Origin: Vanessa cardui | Lineage: Eukaryota; Arthropoda; Insecta; Lepidoptera; Nymphalidae | Assembly: GCF_905220365.1 (NCBI RefSeq) | Contig: NC_061153.1 | Span: forward strand, 12,674,114-12,738,113 | Length of the DNA stretch: 64,000 bases | Direction of reading: 5' to 3' | Part shown: positions 55,561 through 64,000 of the stretch, one piece after another | Layout: every line of letters begins with the position of its first letter | Position numbering within the stretch: the first letter of the stretch is position 1 | The notes under the pieces: model-generated | What the model was told of the DNA's origin: nothing | What the model saw: the letters and a program-made list of their open reading frames with translations, nothing else | The model's database searches: none | Position numbers and translations under genes: made by a program

Positions 55561-56517
55561 CTATAATTGTTGTCATTAAAGGAATGTAATACTGGTAAGT
55601 GACAAGACCTTAACAGCATATTTCTCATTAATTTAATTAAATGTATGCGTATTATTGTGTTACTTAGAACTCTAATTTAATTAGACTGTCATTGAGTACA
55701 CTTTATCATTTATCGCCAAATAACACTTCACAATACACTTTTTTCCGCGAATTATAATTATAAATGACGGAGCTAATTTACAAAGATGTTTACTGTGCGG
55801 TAGCTTGAGAGAGGTCGCATGTGGCATGACCCTGCGTGTACACAGCTCCAGGACCACATGTCTGAGCAGCTACAAGACAGTGTCCGAGTACACACACAAA
55901 TCAGAACAACTTGCATATAAAAAAGTGCATAAAGAAAAAAAAATCACTCAAAAAAATTACATTTGAAATGTAACAGAAGACAGAGACCCCGGCATAGGCA
56001 TGTCCACAAAAACTTAAATACAGATGAATTAACTAAATGCTGAAATAAATGAATTAATTCATCATTAGACATAGCGGAGCACACATCGGAAGTCCACTCT
56101 CCTTGCCACTGAATCATGTATTCCGCAGCCGCTTGCGTTGATTTCCCGTACGAACCAGCAACAATCTGAAGCTCGTAGCGACTGTGGAGAAGAACTCTCA
56201 CCAGATGGTAGCGCCTTTGCGTTCAGGAATTCAGCTTCCCAGTCGATCGTGCCTGTTTTCATTCTGCTTCGCATTCTGCGGTTCAGGTGTGTCAACCAAA
56301 GCCCTAACTTTTTAGTGACTCGGCCTAACCTGACTTTCGCTAATTATACGCCGTAACAATCGTGTACGCCGGCTTCGCGATGGCGATCTCACACGCACTT
56401 GTTCTGACACTAAGACATCGCAAGTGCAACCACCAGAACCCACTATATGTTCGAAACGCGCTGGAATAGAGATAGCCTTAGACTTGTTTTATAATGCCCT
56501 AAGACGAGCCATCATTT
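55561..56517. other. Unassigned stretch, about 950 bp
   Basis: The part to 55780 may be LINE 5' UTR. Minus-strand frames over 55944-56295 are open for 76-85 codons (VAGSYGKSTQAAAEYMIQWQ; RMKTGTIDWEAEFLNAKALP), and both look protein-like, as if one gene had been frameshifted, but I recognise no family; a gag or transposon ORF is possible. The remainder has no visible feature. Confidence 0.3.
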
Positions 56518-56800
56518 GTCGACCTCCATGGTCGAGTGGTGTGTACACCCGTTTTCATGGGTACGCCACGCTGAGGTCCCGGTTTCAATTCCTGGCCGAG
56601 TCGATGTAGATTACCATTAGTTTTCTATGTTGTCTTGGGTCTGGGTGTTTGTGGTACCGTCGTTACTTCTGATTTCCAAAACACAAGTGTGAAGCACTTG
56701 TGTTATGGAAATCAGAAGTAAGTAAGAAGTAAGTAATCAGCTGCTTACATTGGGATCAGAGTAATGTATGTGATGTTGTCTCATATTTGTCTCATATTAC
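56518..56800 (+). mobile_element. tRNA-derived SINE, butterfly type
   Basis: GTCGACCTCCATGGTCGAGT holds an A box and GGTTTCAATTCC (56581-56592) a B box. The body (TTTTCTATGTTGTCTTGGGT, GGTACCGTCGTTACTTCTGA) and the tail ending in TGTCTCATATT repeats match what I recall of the Metulj-type SINEs of nymphalid butterflies. An inverted pair (CTTCTGATTTCCAAAACACA and its near complement) lies in the 3' half. Confidence 0.7.
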
Positions 56801-56879
56801 TGTTTGTCTCATTGTTGTAATTTCGACCCTCAATCGAGTATTCTCGTCAGGAGATCGTTGATTGATGACTCGATCTTTC

Positions 56880-57190
56880 ACGCGTTATCATCATGTTTAA
56901 TACACGAGCGATTGCAACGTGACCGCGAATGAGTTATATCGTTACGTGAGCGCGAGCGATTCCTATCACGACGCGAATGCGAACAATTTCTGAACAATGA
57001 ACGTGAACGATTTCTTTTATACCGTAACCGTTAACGAGTTCTATCGTTACGTGAACGCGAATAAGTCCTATCACGGCGCGAGTCCAAGATATTTTTACGA
57101 TGACGTGAGCGTGAAGGGGATCTATCATTGCATGAACGTATTCTGTCGTGGGGCGATCATAAAATATGCCTACTCTCTTGTCGTGATTAA
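56880..57190 (-). repeat. Degenerate tandem repeat encoding Arg/Ser-rich peptide
   Basis: Units such as CGTTACGTGAGCGCGAGCGA and TCCTATCACGACGCGAATGC recur in imperfect tandem, with a higher-order period near 103 bp. One minus-strand frame reads RSPSRSRHRKNILDSRRDR and SYSRSRNDRTR-type peptide, others RNRSRS, giving an RS-rich domain broken by stops. It may be a decayed fragment of an SR-rich gene or a gag basic region. The family is unknown. Confidence 0.45.
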
Positions 57191-57254
57191 CTGCGGCGGC
57201 TACGCCTAGCCTCAGAAAAAAGACGGCGACTCAATAAGCCGTTTACGTGGCATT

Positions 57255-57632
57255 CTAAATTAAAATTAACGGTTGTTTGAGAGGTATCAAGGCTATTAAT
57301 TGTGGGCAAATAAGTTGAATCCCACTTCTGATTTTAGCAATCAGAAGGAAAAATAATTAAAAAAAAAAACAATTGAAACAACCTAAAGCTAACTTATTTA
57401 AAAATAATCTTAATTTTAACAGTAATTCAAAATATTGATCAATCACAAACAACCGTTAATTTCGGATATGACAAACACATAAATAAACACAAAACCACAA
57501 TTATAAATAAACGATCTTACTGCTGAGTATTGAGAGTACCGACACTAGTGTCGGTACTGTCACACACTGTCATAGGTTGTTTCAATTGTTTTTTTAATTA
57601 ATTATTTTTCCTTCTGATTGCTAAAAATATGT
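57255..57632. repeat. Imperfect inverted repeat (MITE-like)
   Basis: The arm at 57333-57383 (AGCAATCAGAAGGAAAAATA to AACAATTGAAACAACCT) is matched in reverse by 57578-57627 (AGGTTGTTTCAATTG to CCTTCTGATTGCT). A second inverted pair, TTAACGGTTGTTTG at 57270 and CAAACAACCGTTAA at 57449, overlaps it, and the centre holds the palindrome ACCGACACTAGTGTCGGT. No ORF is present. Confidence 0.7.
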
Positions 57633-57905
57633 ATATTATATGATAATATGATAATGGTATAAATTAATGTATTTTTTTGTATTTAGTGTGTAATATATTC
57701 ATTTATCGTTAAGTCTACTTGAATTTTATAATATAAAACTAATTGATATTGTATACACCATAAATATGTATTACAAATAATCTCCACTACATTTAGGGTT
57801 TCTGGATCTCTGAGATCTCTTGTTAGAGATAAGTTATCCCTTTGTACACATTTTTCATTTATATAATTTTTTGTATACTCTGTTGGTATAAATAAATAAA
57901 TAAAT
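57633..57905 (+). mobile_element. LINE 3' UTR fragment
   Basis: The segment ends in TATAAATAAATAAATAAATG after GGTTTCTGGATCTCTGAGAT and a run of AT-rich 3' UTR-like sequence. The tail marks the 3' end of a 5'-truncated LINE that inserted next to gypsy C. No coding part remains. Confidence 0.5.
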
Positions 57906-58190
57906 GTCGTAGCGGACACTCTCAGTCGTCCGGTAAGAAAACTTCTGGAAGATGGTACTAACTCTTGTCATTTAAGCCCAGTCGTTGTTGACTTGCCACG
58001 TCAGAAGCCTGAAGACATTCGAAAAGCTCAGTTAAAAGACCCTGAAATTAATAAAAATCATCTCAGATTTGGAGCAATCGGAGAGTTCCGAATCTGCTAA
58101 GCGTTGGACTGAAAGAGGCTACTATCTGTCCCAAGGGATATTATATCGCTGCGATCCAGATGGAGAGTCCGAGGAACCTCAATTGGTCAG

Positions 58191-58213
58191 AGTCAGTCAG
58201 TCAGTCAGTCAGA
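58191..58213. repeat. Short TCAG tandem repeat in gypsy C
   Basis: GTCAG is repeated in a TCAG-unit run (about five units) between the connection region and the zinc domain, reading VSQSVSQS in frame. Confidence 0.9.
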
Positions 58214-58867
58214 GTCTCTGAAATTAGAACTTATGAAGGAACTTCATGACGCCCCTACCGCTGGACATTTGGGCTTGGAGCGCACCTTAAATAAGATTAA
58301 AGAAAGATACTTTTTTAAAAATATGAGAACATACGTTGCTCGATATCTTAAAGCCTGCGACCTCTGTCAAAAATACAAAGGCAGTAATTTAAAACCAGGA
58401 GGGTTATTTCAGACCCCAGTACAGCATCAGAGATAAGAAGTTCTGGCAATAGACCTTTTTGGGTCTTTACCAGGGCCAGGGCTAATGGAGAGAAATGGAT
58501 ATTAATCGTGGAAGACACTGCAAGTCGGTGGGTCGAGTTGTTTGCTTTTTGCGATGCCACTGCTGAATCGTGTGCAAAAGCACTGATAGAAGAAGTTTTC
58601 TTGCGGTATGATTTACGTCGAATAATATCAGACAACGGAACGCAGTTTGTTTCTGCGATAATGCAAAAGGCAATGTTTGTGCTTGGAATCCATCAATCGT
58701 TTATACCCGTTTATCACCCTGAAGCTAACATCGCAGAACGCAAAAACCGGGAACTGAAATTCCGGGGACTGGCAATTTTGGTAGGTCCTGAACATCGCCG
58801 TTGGCCACTCTTGTTACCAGTAGTACGATTTTTTTTGAATAGCGCGTACAACCAGGGCACAAGCCAC

Positions 58868-59087
58868 AAAATCAAAAAAAAAATCAAAATCAAAATATAC
58901 TTTATTCAAGTGGGCTTTTACAAGCACTTTTAAATCGTCATTTAACAATTAAATGAAGCTACCACCGGTTCGGAAAGTAGATTCTACCGAGAAGAACCGG
59001 CAAGAAACTCAGTAGTTATTTTTTTTCAACATTTAAAAAAAATACAGTCATGTTAGTTAATACAATTATTTAAATTAATAGTGCTGC
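58868..59087 (-). mobile_element. LINE family Y 3' UTR fragment in gypsy C integrase
   Basis: It has the family Y 3' UTR on the minus strand, including the hairpin (CCGGTTCGG..GAACCGG at about 58972-59002) and the tail rich in AAAATC. Only about 220 bp inserted, so it is extremely 5'-truncated. Gypsy C codons read across it from SH to SAAYL. Confidence 0.85.
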
Positions 59088-59539
59088 GTATCTGACTTTT
59101 GCTCGGGAGATGCGTTCTCCAATGACTGTGCACACTGACCTTAGAGAAATCGTCTCACAGTAGAACTTCATACCCCGTATTACTCCATATCTGAAACAGT
59201 TCGTGCGTAATTTGTATGATGTAAAGCAACGAATTGAACATCAACAAGACCTTCGGATGACAGAAAGTGACAAACATCGCAGGAGTAGTCCTCCTTACAA
59301 AGAAGGAGATTTGTTGTTGGTGAGTTCCCACTCACTGAGTAACGCGTCAAAGGACCAGTAAATTCGCGCCACGAAGAGAGGGTCCTTATCGTATCTCACA
59401 GATTTTTAGTCCATCGTCATTTGTAGTCACTGATAGCCTTGGCTAAGTAAAGGGCAAATACTATGCCAGTGCCCTGAGTCCCTATGTGGGTATTTCGGAA
59501 ACTATTATGCATCCACGTCGAAGGGGCCGTCCGTCCAAG

Positions 59540-59870
59540 TCTCAGACGAGTTGTCCTTGTGACTTGGAGGGGGAGCGACTAGCGCTTCCCCGCGTTCCCA
59601 CACCTCGCGTCGGTCCGAGCGACTCCGCACAGGAGTCGGTGTTCGGTACTTCCCGGACCCCGCCCCTGTGTAATTACTAGTTAAGTAGTCCGACCTCGTC
59701 ACCCGACCGGTGTGTGTATTTATTTTAACTCTCTTCCGCACAATACGAATACCTAATATATATAATTAATAATTGTTATCCTTAGATCTAAAATAGTGTT
59801 AAGCAATAAAATAGTGTAAAAGTGAAGTAATAAACATTATTTCTTATTAATTAATTGTAGTGTTTGATTT
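59540..59870 (+). repeat. Gypsy C 3' end and probable LTR
   Basis: After the pol tail (RRRGRPSKSQ) there is a purine tract (TTGGAGGGGGAGCGA, 59564-59578), a GC-rich block, and an AT-rich part with two polyadenylation signals (AATAAA at about 59805 and 59830). This is consistent with a 3' LTR, but I cannot fix its borders and no second copy is present. Confidence 0.45.
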
Positions 59871-59882
59871 AGACTGCTATAA

Positions 59883-60788
59883 GCTGTAATCGACCTCAGT
59901 AAAAAACTTTGCAAAAGAGCTAATATACGTCGTACACCATATAGCATCACATCATATATACAAAGATTGATTAAAGACAGTAAGAAATTCTGCCCCAAAT
60001 CCCACCCTAACTGTAAGTCGTTTAGGAGTTCCATCAATACATAGTATAAAATAAAGTCGCTTTCTCAGTCCCTATATCTTTAAAACTACGCAACGGATTT
60101 TGATGCGGTTTTTTTTAATAGATAGTGTAATTCAAGGGGAAGATTTGTGTATATAATACATGAACTATACAGTAAAGAAACACTGACATTTTTGAAGTTT
60201 GCAATGTGATATCGTAAATAAACAAATTCTGTAGTATATTTAGTATCAGTATTGCACCCGTGCGAAGCCGGGGTGGGTAGCTAGTTGATTATAATATTCG
60301 ACTATGATAATTACATAAACATAACTACATTCCGGAAGGTGACTCAAATGTCCAAATAACCTATAAATAAAAGATTCGACCGAGTATCGCTAACGTGCTC
60401 CTCAGAATTGTTCCGTTCCCTTCCGTTCCGTTACTTTGTTATGGATCCTATACTCAGAACCTTACCGAACTTTCACCAAACTACTCTTGAAGTATATAAT
60501 TTATAATAAAAAAAAGAATCATTAAAATTGGTTAACGTGATTTTCAGTTATTCACCTATTGGTCGCGCGTATATATAATGCAAATTTAAGACTTATGTCT
60601 TTTTCATTAGGATACCAACATCGGAAAAAAATAAAATTAAAATGGGACCCCACGGGAAGCACTACCTTTCAAACAAAAAAAATATCAAAATCGGTCCACC
60701 CAGTGAAAAGTTATGAGGTAACAAACATAAAAAATAAATAAAAAAATATATAGACGAATTGATAACCTCCTCCTGTTTGAAGTCGGTT
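59883..60788 (-). repeat. Composite repeat part A, inverted copy 4
   Basis: It is the reverse complement of part A, ending at AAGTCGGTT (60780-60788). Part B is absent and the other end is truncated within A (GCTGTAATCGACCTCAG). In this orientation the Helitron-like end reads CACCCGTGCGAAGCCGGGGT followed by CTAG (60281-60284) and T. Confidence 0.9.
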
Positions 60789-61068
60789 GAAAAAGGCGTA
60801 TTATTCGATACAAGATTTTGTAGATGATAAAAAGGCGTGGAAGTAATACCTGTTGACTTCCACGCAGGATATATTAATTTAAATAATTGTATTAACTAAC
60901 ATGACTGTATTTTTTAAATGCTGAAAAAGAGTAACTACTCAGTTTCTTGCCAGTTCTTCTCGGTAGAATCTACTTTCCGAACCGGTTGTAGCTTCACTTA
61001 ATTGTTAAATGACGATTCAAAAGCGCTTGTAAAAGCTCACTTGAATTAAGTATATTTTGATTTTTTGA
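60789..61068 (+). mobile_element. LINE family Y 3' end
   Basis: The last codons (YYSIQDFVDDKKAW in frame near 60799-60843) and the 3' UTR with hairpin (CCAGTTC/GAACCGG, one A-C mismatch) are followed by a TTTTGATTTTTTGATTTTTG tail. Its left side is cut by the composite repeat at 60788. Confidence 0.85.
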
Positions 61069-61089
61069 TTTTTGAAGTCACTATCCATA

Positions 61090-62560
61090 AGCTAAAATCG
61101 AACAATGATCATTTGAATTCTACAGTTAACGATTAAACTATTAGGTTGAACCTTGCGGAATAATTTATGCGAGAGAATAATGTCGAAATAAACGGCCTTC
61201 CTGAACATAGCAATGAAAACCTTGTCAACACACTTGGTCAGTTGGCTAAGACAGTGAACGTCAATCTCTCGAATGACGATATAGTTCAAGTTACTCGCGT
61301 TGCTAAACTCAATAAGGAAAATAAGAAACCACGAACCGTTATTGCCAGACTTCGCACTCCACGTCACTGCGACACACTACTAGCTGCCGTCCAAAACTTG
61401 ATCTGAATTTCCATCCACTACCATCGAATGACTGCGTAATTTCTAATTTTTTAAAGGCAGATTATAGTAAAATAACAACGGAACTTGAACTTGTAAATTG
61501 GGAAACCGAGTTTTTCTCTTGCGTTTGTGTTAATGTGATGGTGTCTGTATTTTACAGTATACTCAACAAAATAATAGAACAATTTGTACCAAAAAAAAAA
61601 AAAAAAATTAAATTTAAAAACTATCCTCCATGGTACACAAAGACTTTGATTAGGCTATTGTCCGAAAAGTACAAACTTCGTGTAAGGTATCGGAAGTATA
61701 ACAATCCCAGAGATGAATATGAATTTCGGTTGCTACGAGATCGCTGCAATAGATTATATGATGAATGTCACCAAATATATAAACATAAGATTCAGGAGAC
61801 TCTTACTAGAGATGGTAAAACATTTTGGCGTTTCTTTAAAAACAAGCGTTCAAATTCCTCATCATTGCCGTATTGCGTATCACTATATCTATATCTATTA
61901 CTATAAATCAAAATTGTAAGACTAGTAATTACGAACAAATAAGTGAATTAAAATTTAATAAAGTGGAAGTCTACAAGGTATTGCGGGACATAGACAGTAA
62001 AAAAGGCCCTGGTCCTGCTAATATTTCTCCTTATTTTATTCAAAAATGTGCAACAAAATTATCATTGCCCCTTACTAAAATTATTAATAGATCTTTGGCA
62101 GACGGCATATTTCCTGAATTGTGGAAAAAATCTAGAATCATACCTATATTTAAAAAGGGGTGTAATTTTGGAATGGTTCCGATCATATCTTTTCAATCGC
62201 CCGCAAGTGGTTGCTGCACAGGGTTATGAATCTATTACATACTATGCAAAAACTGGGGTCCCCCAAGGATCACACCTAGGCCCATTGCTGTTTCTAATTT
62301 ACATAGATGATATATGAAATATTTCATACATAATTGCCATTTTGCTCTTTTTGCCGATGACCTTAAAGTATATAAAACTATTAAATCATCTGTTGACAGT
62401 ACACAGCTTCAAAGTTATCTACTTGAAATTCAGCAATGGTTTGATAGTAACAATATGTTACTTAATCCAACAAAATGTTTTCATATCAAATTCTCATAAA
62501 AAAGACTCCCTATTACTTCTTCATACACAATTATGTACGAAATCGACAACAGTAAACAGC
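61090..62560 (+). pseudogene. LINE fragment: ORF1 C-terminus, ORF2 linker and RT with internal deletions
   Basis: An ORF1 tail (RENNVEINGLPEHSNENLV, ARLRTPRHCDTLLAAVQNL) is followed directly, with the endonuclease deleted, by the ORF2 linker (YPPWYTKTLIRLLSEKYKLR, WRFFKNKRSNSSSLP) and RT N-terminus (KKGPGPANISPYFIQKCATK). A second deletion near 62160 removes RT motif A, joining KKG to EWFRSYLFNRPQVVA. TGVPQGSHLGPLLFLIYIDD and ALFADDLKVYKTI (motif C) follow. Frames change at least four times. It is a jockey-group LINE distinct from families X and Y. Confidence 0.8.
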
Positions 62561-62906
62561 TGCTATTAATCGCTAAGCAAATAATTATTCTATAAAGTGT
62601 ATAAATCGATAATCAGGAGTGAATTTTGAAAAAATATTTAAAGTTTGTGTTAAAGTCAATAAGTATAGCGTTAAATTAAATCTAAATTTAATCTTTTTTG
62701 AAATAAAAACAGCAAATTTCAAATTTATTCTTTTAATTGCAATAGTGGTGTGCAGTGTTGGAAATGAACGCGTAAGCGACGCATAATCCACGGCGCTTAC
62801 GATCTTTTGGACGCTAACTTGACTGCAATTCAAGTATCGGTGTTAAGTAAAGTTGATTCCTCTAAGCTTCATCTACCTACATTATTGTTATTGTTATATA
62901 AACAAA
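62561..62906 (+). other. Presumed 5' UTR of the PHD-type LINE
   Basis: About 350 bp between the previous LINE fragment and the next ATG, without a gene. It contains GCGTAAGCGACGCATAATCC and GGCGCTTACGATC near 62770-62803, an imperfect inverted motif related to the 5' region at 23.15 kb. Confidence 0.4.
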
Positions 62907-63900
62907 ATGGATTGTAAGCATTGCTCAGAAATTTTAAGACCTGAGAAAACAATTAAATGCATAGCTTGTCAATGTATGTCACATTACTCATGTATGGGTA
63001 TAAATGAAAGTGAATTTAAAAAGATTCTGCCTATGAATAAAGCGAAATGGAGATGTCCAGCTTGTAAAATATCTAAGAAAAACAATACTATAAGTCCAAA
63101 ATTAAATACAGTGTCAGGAAATAATAATAAAGCTCAAATCATAGATGTAAAATCGTTGATTGCTCACTTTGATGACCGTTTCAATAGTTTGCATTCCACA
63201 ATGGAGTCATTCAAATCCTTTATCACCGAAGAATTTAAAAAGCTTTCAGAATCTGTAACTTTTTGGTCCACAAAAATTAATTCGATCGAATCTTCCATCA
63301 CTTCTATTGTTGATCAAATAAATGATCTCGATAAGGAGGTGAATAAAATAGACAAATTTGGAACAGAACTCGAAGAGTTGAGACTTAAGTTTAAGGAATT
63401 ATCAGAGAGTAGTAACAGAAATGAACAGTAGGTCCGACGCTCCAATATTCAAATTAATGGGATTCCACAGAAAAAGGGAGAAAACCTAGTTCATATTATC
63501 GAGACCCTTGCTTAGAAAAGCGGTTACTCCATAAACTTTGGTACGGGTGTTGATTTTAACAAGGGTTGCGGTAAGGAATGATTCGTCTGACAATAAATCG
63601 CGACCTATTATACTTAAAATGCAAGCACGTTACAAGAAGGACGATTTTCTTTCATCGCTAAGAAAATTAAAGAATTTGAAGGCGAGTGACATTGGATTTT
63701 CAGGTAGTAATAATCCTATTTATATAAATGACCACCTATCCACCTACAACAAGGCTCTTCTGAATGAAGCGCGACGTAAATGCAAAGAGAAATGTTATCA
63801 ATTCTGTTGGGTTCGAAATTGCACTGTTATGGTTCGCAAGACCAACAGCTCACCAGTTATTCACATTACTTCCAAAGATTCTTTAAACAAAATTTTATAA
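62907..63900 (+). pseudogene. LINE ORF1: PHD finger, coiled coil, FP-like domain
   Basis: The start MDCKHCSEILRPEKTIKC opens a PHD-like finger (CIACQCMSHYSC, WRCPACK). A coiled coil follows (SSITSIVDQINDLDKEVNKI, LEELRLKFKELSE), then an in-frame TAG at 63429, a second stop near 63514 and a frameshift before about 63538. After this comes the C-terminal domain (RPIILKMQARYKKDDFLSSL, LKASDIGFSGSNNPIYINDH, YQFCWVRNCTVMVRK), with the stop at 63898. It matches the layout of the ORF1 at 30225-31322 but is clearly diverged. ORF2, if present, lies beyond the window. Confidence 0.85.
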
Positions 63901-64000
63901 GCGTTATTAATTTGTTAGTTTATCATATTAAATCATGTTACTTTGTTGAGGTTTTTAAGATGTTTATTTACTTTTTCATATTTTTAGTTACTATTGTTAT
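63901..64000. other. Window end, no feature
   Basis: AT-rich DNA, possibly the ORF1-ORF2 spacer of the preceding LINE. Confidence 0.4.

Larger units (their letters stand above)
57906..59690 (+). pseudogene. Gypsy C pol: RNase H end and integrase
   Basis: The element is 5'-truncated at the RNase H end (VADTLSRPVRK). Next come the connection region (LSQGILYRCDPDG), the integrase zinc domain (LHDAPTAGHLGLERTLNKIK to KACDLCQKYK) and the core (LIVEDTASRWVELFAF, IISDNGTQFVSAIMQKA, PVYHPEANIAERKNRELK with the catalytic Glu), then FFLNSAYNQGTSH, where a LINE tail is inserted (58868-59087), and LTFAREMRSPMTVHTDL after it. Stops at 58435 and about 59160, and an expanded TCAG run at 58191-58213, break the frame. 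It is a third gypsy lineage, unlike A and B. Confidence 0.85.

Noticed and set aside
56934..57209. Short ORFs on both strands (64 and 70 codons)
   Set aside because: They are frames through the degenerate RS-coding tandem repeat; neither has a plausible start context or homolog I know.

Overview
This window is eukaryotic and almost wholly made of transposable elements. The interspersed repeats point to Lepidoptera, probably a nymphalid-type butterfly: tRNA-derived SINEs of a kind I associate with Lepidoptera (52.7 and 56.5 kb), a repeat carrying a Helitron-like end with the CTAG terminus and CCCGTGCGAAGCCGGGG hairpin, R1-clade, RTE and jockey-superfamily LINEs, and short-LTR gypsy elements. 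I found no host protein-coding gene and no intact tRNA or rRNA gene. Such density suggests heterochromatin (W chromosome, pericentromere or a TE-rich island), which is inference.

Layout. 0-4 kb: composite inverted-repeat elements and LINE scraps. 4.0-10.5 kb (minus): a nearly full R1-clade LINE (ORF1 with CCHC knuckles, endonuclease, RT, C-terminal CCHC), broken by a second LINE at 5.2-6.6 kb. 10.47-16.0 kb: a complete PIF/Harbinger DNA transposon with 20-bp terminal inverted repeats, a five-exon transposase of 357 codons that reads open throughout, and a convergent partner gene damaged by a microsatellite insertion. 16-23.5 kb: jockey-superfamily LINE fragments and a second composite repeat.

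23.5-55.3 kb is a nested stack. An outer gypsy element (A) is split into three pieces (23.5-25.9, 44.1-44.5, 54.7-55.3 kb, the last with its LTR). Inside its integrase sits gypsy B (25.9-44.1 kb), which in turn holds a PHD-type LINE (26.7-31.8), an RTE LINE with a perfect 11-bp target duplication (32.35-35.58), a LINE 3' scrap (37.7-38.3) and a 4-kb LINE (39.0-43.1). The second gap in gypsy A holds R1-type remnants interrupted by a complete LINE (44.96-52.47, 10-bp target duplication) that itself contains another LINE (46.35-48.41), then a SINE and a composite repeat.

55-64 kb: a LINE ORF1 scrap, a SINE, an RS-rich tandem repeat, a third gypsy (C, integrase end), an inverted copy of the composite repeat, and two more LINE fragments, the last with a PHD-finger ORF1. 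The most useful signals are the covarying 3' hairpins of two LINE families, the open Harbinger transposase, the small membrane-protein ORF of gypsy B, and the composite repeat whose anatomy is only partly explained. All gene calls come from reading translations and motifs by eye; family names need a database search.
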